Shown piece after piece: positions 4,988 to 5,593 of a stretch of DNA of 5,593 bases. The notes beneath the pieces are model-generated. The model saw nothing but the letters and a program-made list of their open reading frames with translations. It was not told the DNA's origin and searched no databases. Position numbers and translations under genes: made by a program. This stretch comes from Bacteroidales bacterium (GTDB lineage Bacteria; Bacteroidota; Bacteroidia; Bacteroidales; UBA7960). Each line of letters begins with the position of its first letter. The stretch's first letter is position 1. Location: the NCBI GenBank assembly GCA_007122505.1, contig SKTQ01000023.1, positions 1 through 5,593 on the forward strand. Direction: 5' to 3'.

Positions 4988-5593
4988 ATGAACATACGTA
5001 ATATCATTTTTGACTTGGGGGGTGTACTTCTGAATGTTGATTATACCTTAACCATTGCGGCTTTCAAAAGACTTGGGATGACCAATTTTGATGAGTTTTT
5101 CACACAGGCGGCCCAGGTTAAGCTGTTTGACCGGCTTGACACCGGCGAGTTATCACCGGATGAATTTCGCGACAGCCTGCGTGAGCTTTCAGGCCTGCAG
5201 CTCACCGACCGGCAAATTGACGATGCATGGAATGCCATGTTGCTCGATATGCCTTTGGAGCGGGTGGATCTTTTGAAGCGGATTGGCCGGCACTACCGGC
5301 TTTTCCTTCTCAGCAACACCAACGCCATTCATTACCCGGTGTATATGCAATATATGCACAATACTTTTGGGTTTAACAGCCTGGAGGCTTTGTTTGAGAA
5401 GCAATACCTGTCGTATGAGGTTGGTCTTCGAAAGCCTGATCCTGCAATTTATGAAATGATCATCCGGGAAAACAACCTGTTTGCGAAGGACACCTTGTTT
5501 ATCGACGATTCTTTTCAGCATGTTGAGGGCTCCCGCCAGGCCGGCGTGTGGTGCAGCAGGTGTGGCGACGACTCGGCGACCTCGATGATGCGG
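4988..5593 (+). CDS. HAD-superfamily hydrolase, YihX-like (subfamily IA), 3' truncated
   Basis: The open frame runs 202 codons from the ATG at 4988 to the window end without a stop; the family is about 200-210 aa, so only a little is missing. All four HAD motifs are visible. Motif I is IIFDLGGVLLN with nucleophile Asp9 and Gly11 at the +2 position where most HAD phosphatases have Asp, as in E. coli YihX (FDLGNV). Motif II is LLSNTN with Ser109, motif III GLRKPDP with Lys149, and motif IV FIDDS with Asp173/Asp174. The helical cap lies at about 16-90. YihX dephosphorylates alpha-D-glucose 1-phosphate; that this protein does the same is an inference. The protein is probably cytosolic. No Shine-Dalgarno precedes the ATG. 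The last 15 or so residues (WCSRCGDDSATSMMR) look less family-like than the rest. Confidence 0.88.
   Translation, partial: MNIRNIIFDLGGVLLNVDYTLTIAAFKRLGMTNFDEFFTQAAQVKLFDRLDTGELSPDEFRDSLRELSGLQLTDRQIDDAWNAMLLDMPLERVDLLKRIGRHYRLFLLSNTNAIHYPVYMQYMHNTFGFNSLEALFEKQYLSYEVGLRKPDPAIYEMIIRENNLFAKDTLFIDDSFQHVEGSRQAGVWCSRCGDDSATSMMR

Overview
The window looks like chromosomal DNA of a member of the Bacteroidota. The evidence is the set of protein families, a TTG / TAnnTTTG promoter in front of the dihydrouridine synthase gene, mostly absent Shine-Dalgarno sequences, and intergenic DNA made of short-period repeats of a kind I associate from memory with this phylum. I cannot assign it below class level.

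Layout. 1-1094 (+) is the C-terminal part of a secreted-type S9 (prolyl oligopeptidase family) serine peptidase, cut by the window start. Facing it is a two-gene minus-strand unit: a small amphi-Trp domain protein (2039-1761), then an HD-domain phosphohydrolase (1717-1160). Next is a repeat-built intergenic stretch (2040-2387). A divergent pair follows: a CPBP/Rce1-like membrane protease (3329-2388, minus) and a DusB-like tRNA-dihydrouridine synthase (3479-4510, plus), with 149 nt between their starts. A second repeat-rich stretch (4511-4987) leads to the 5' part of a YihX-like HAD phosphatase (4988 to the window end). I see no pathway linking these genes. The only likely co-transcribed pair is amphi-Trp/HD.

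The unusual content is in the repeats. Read outward from the divergent CPBP and dus genes, both 3' ends show the same order: a purine-rich tandem array (8-nt period for CPBP, 7-nt for dus) that encodes the protein's last residues and its stop codon; five 7-nt AGTANNN units; then a roughly 90-100 nt imperfect palindrome built on CTTTGCG/CGCAAAG. A 44-nt core of this palindrome is 42/44 identical between the two sides, in inverted orientation. The dus-side copy is bracketed by the 8-bp direct repeat TGCATTAT, which looks like a target-site duplication. A third, diverged palindrome and two further 8-nt arrays (AATGTNNN type) fill the rest of 2053-2259. The dus-side array has six GGG runs spaced by 4 nt, a textbook G-quadruplex pattern. 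A different hairpin-rich repeat lies at about 4770-4865.

The protein-coding genes are ordinary. The composite repeat modules, and their invasion of coding 3' ends, are what deserve attention.
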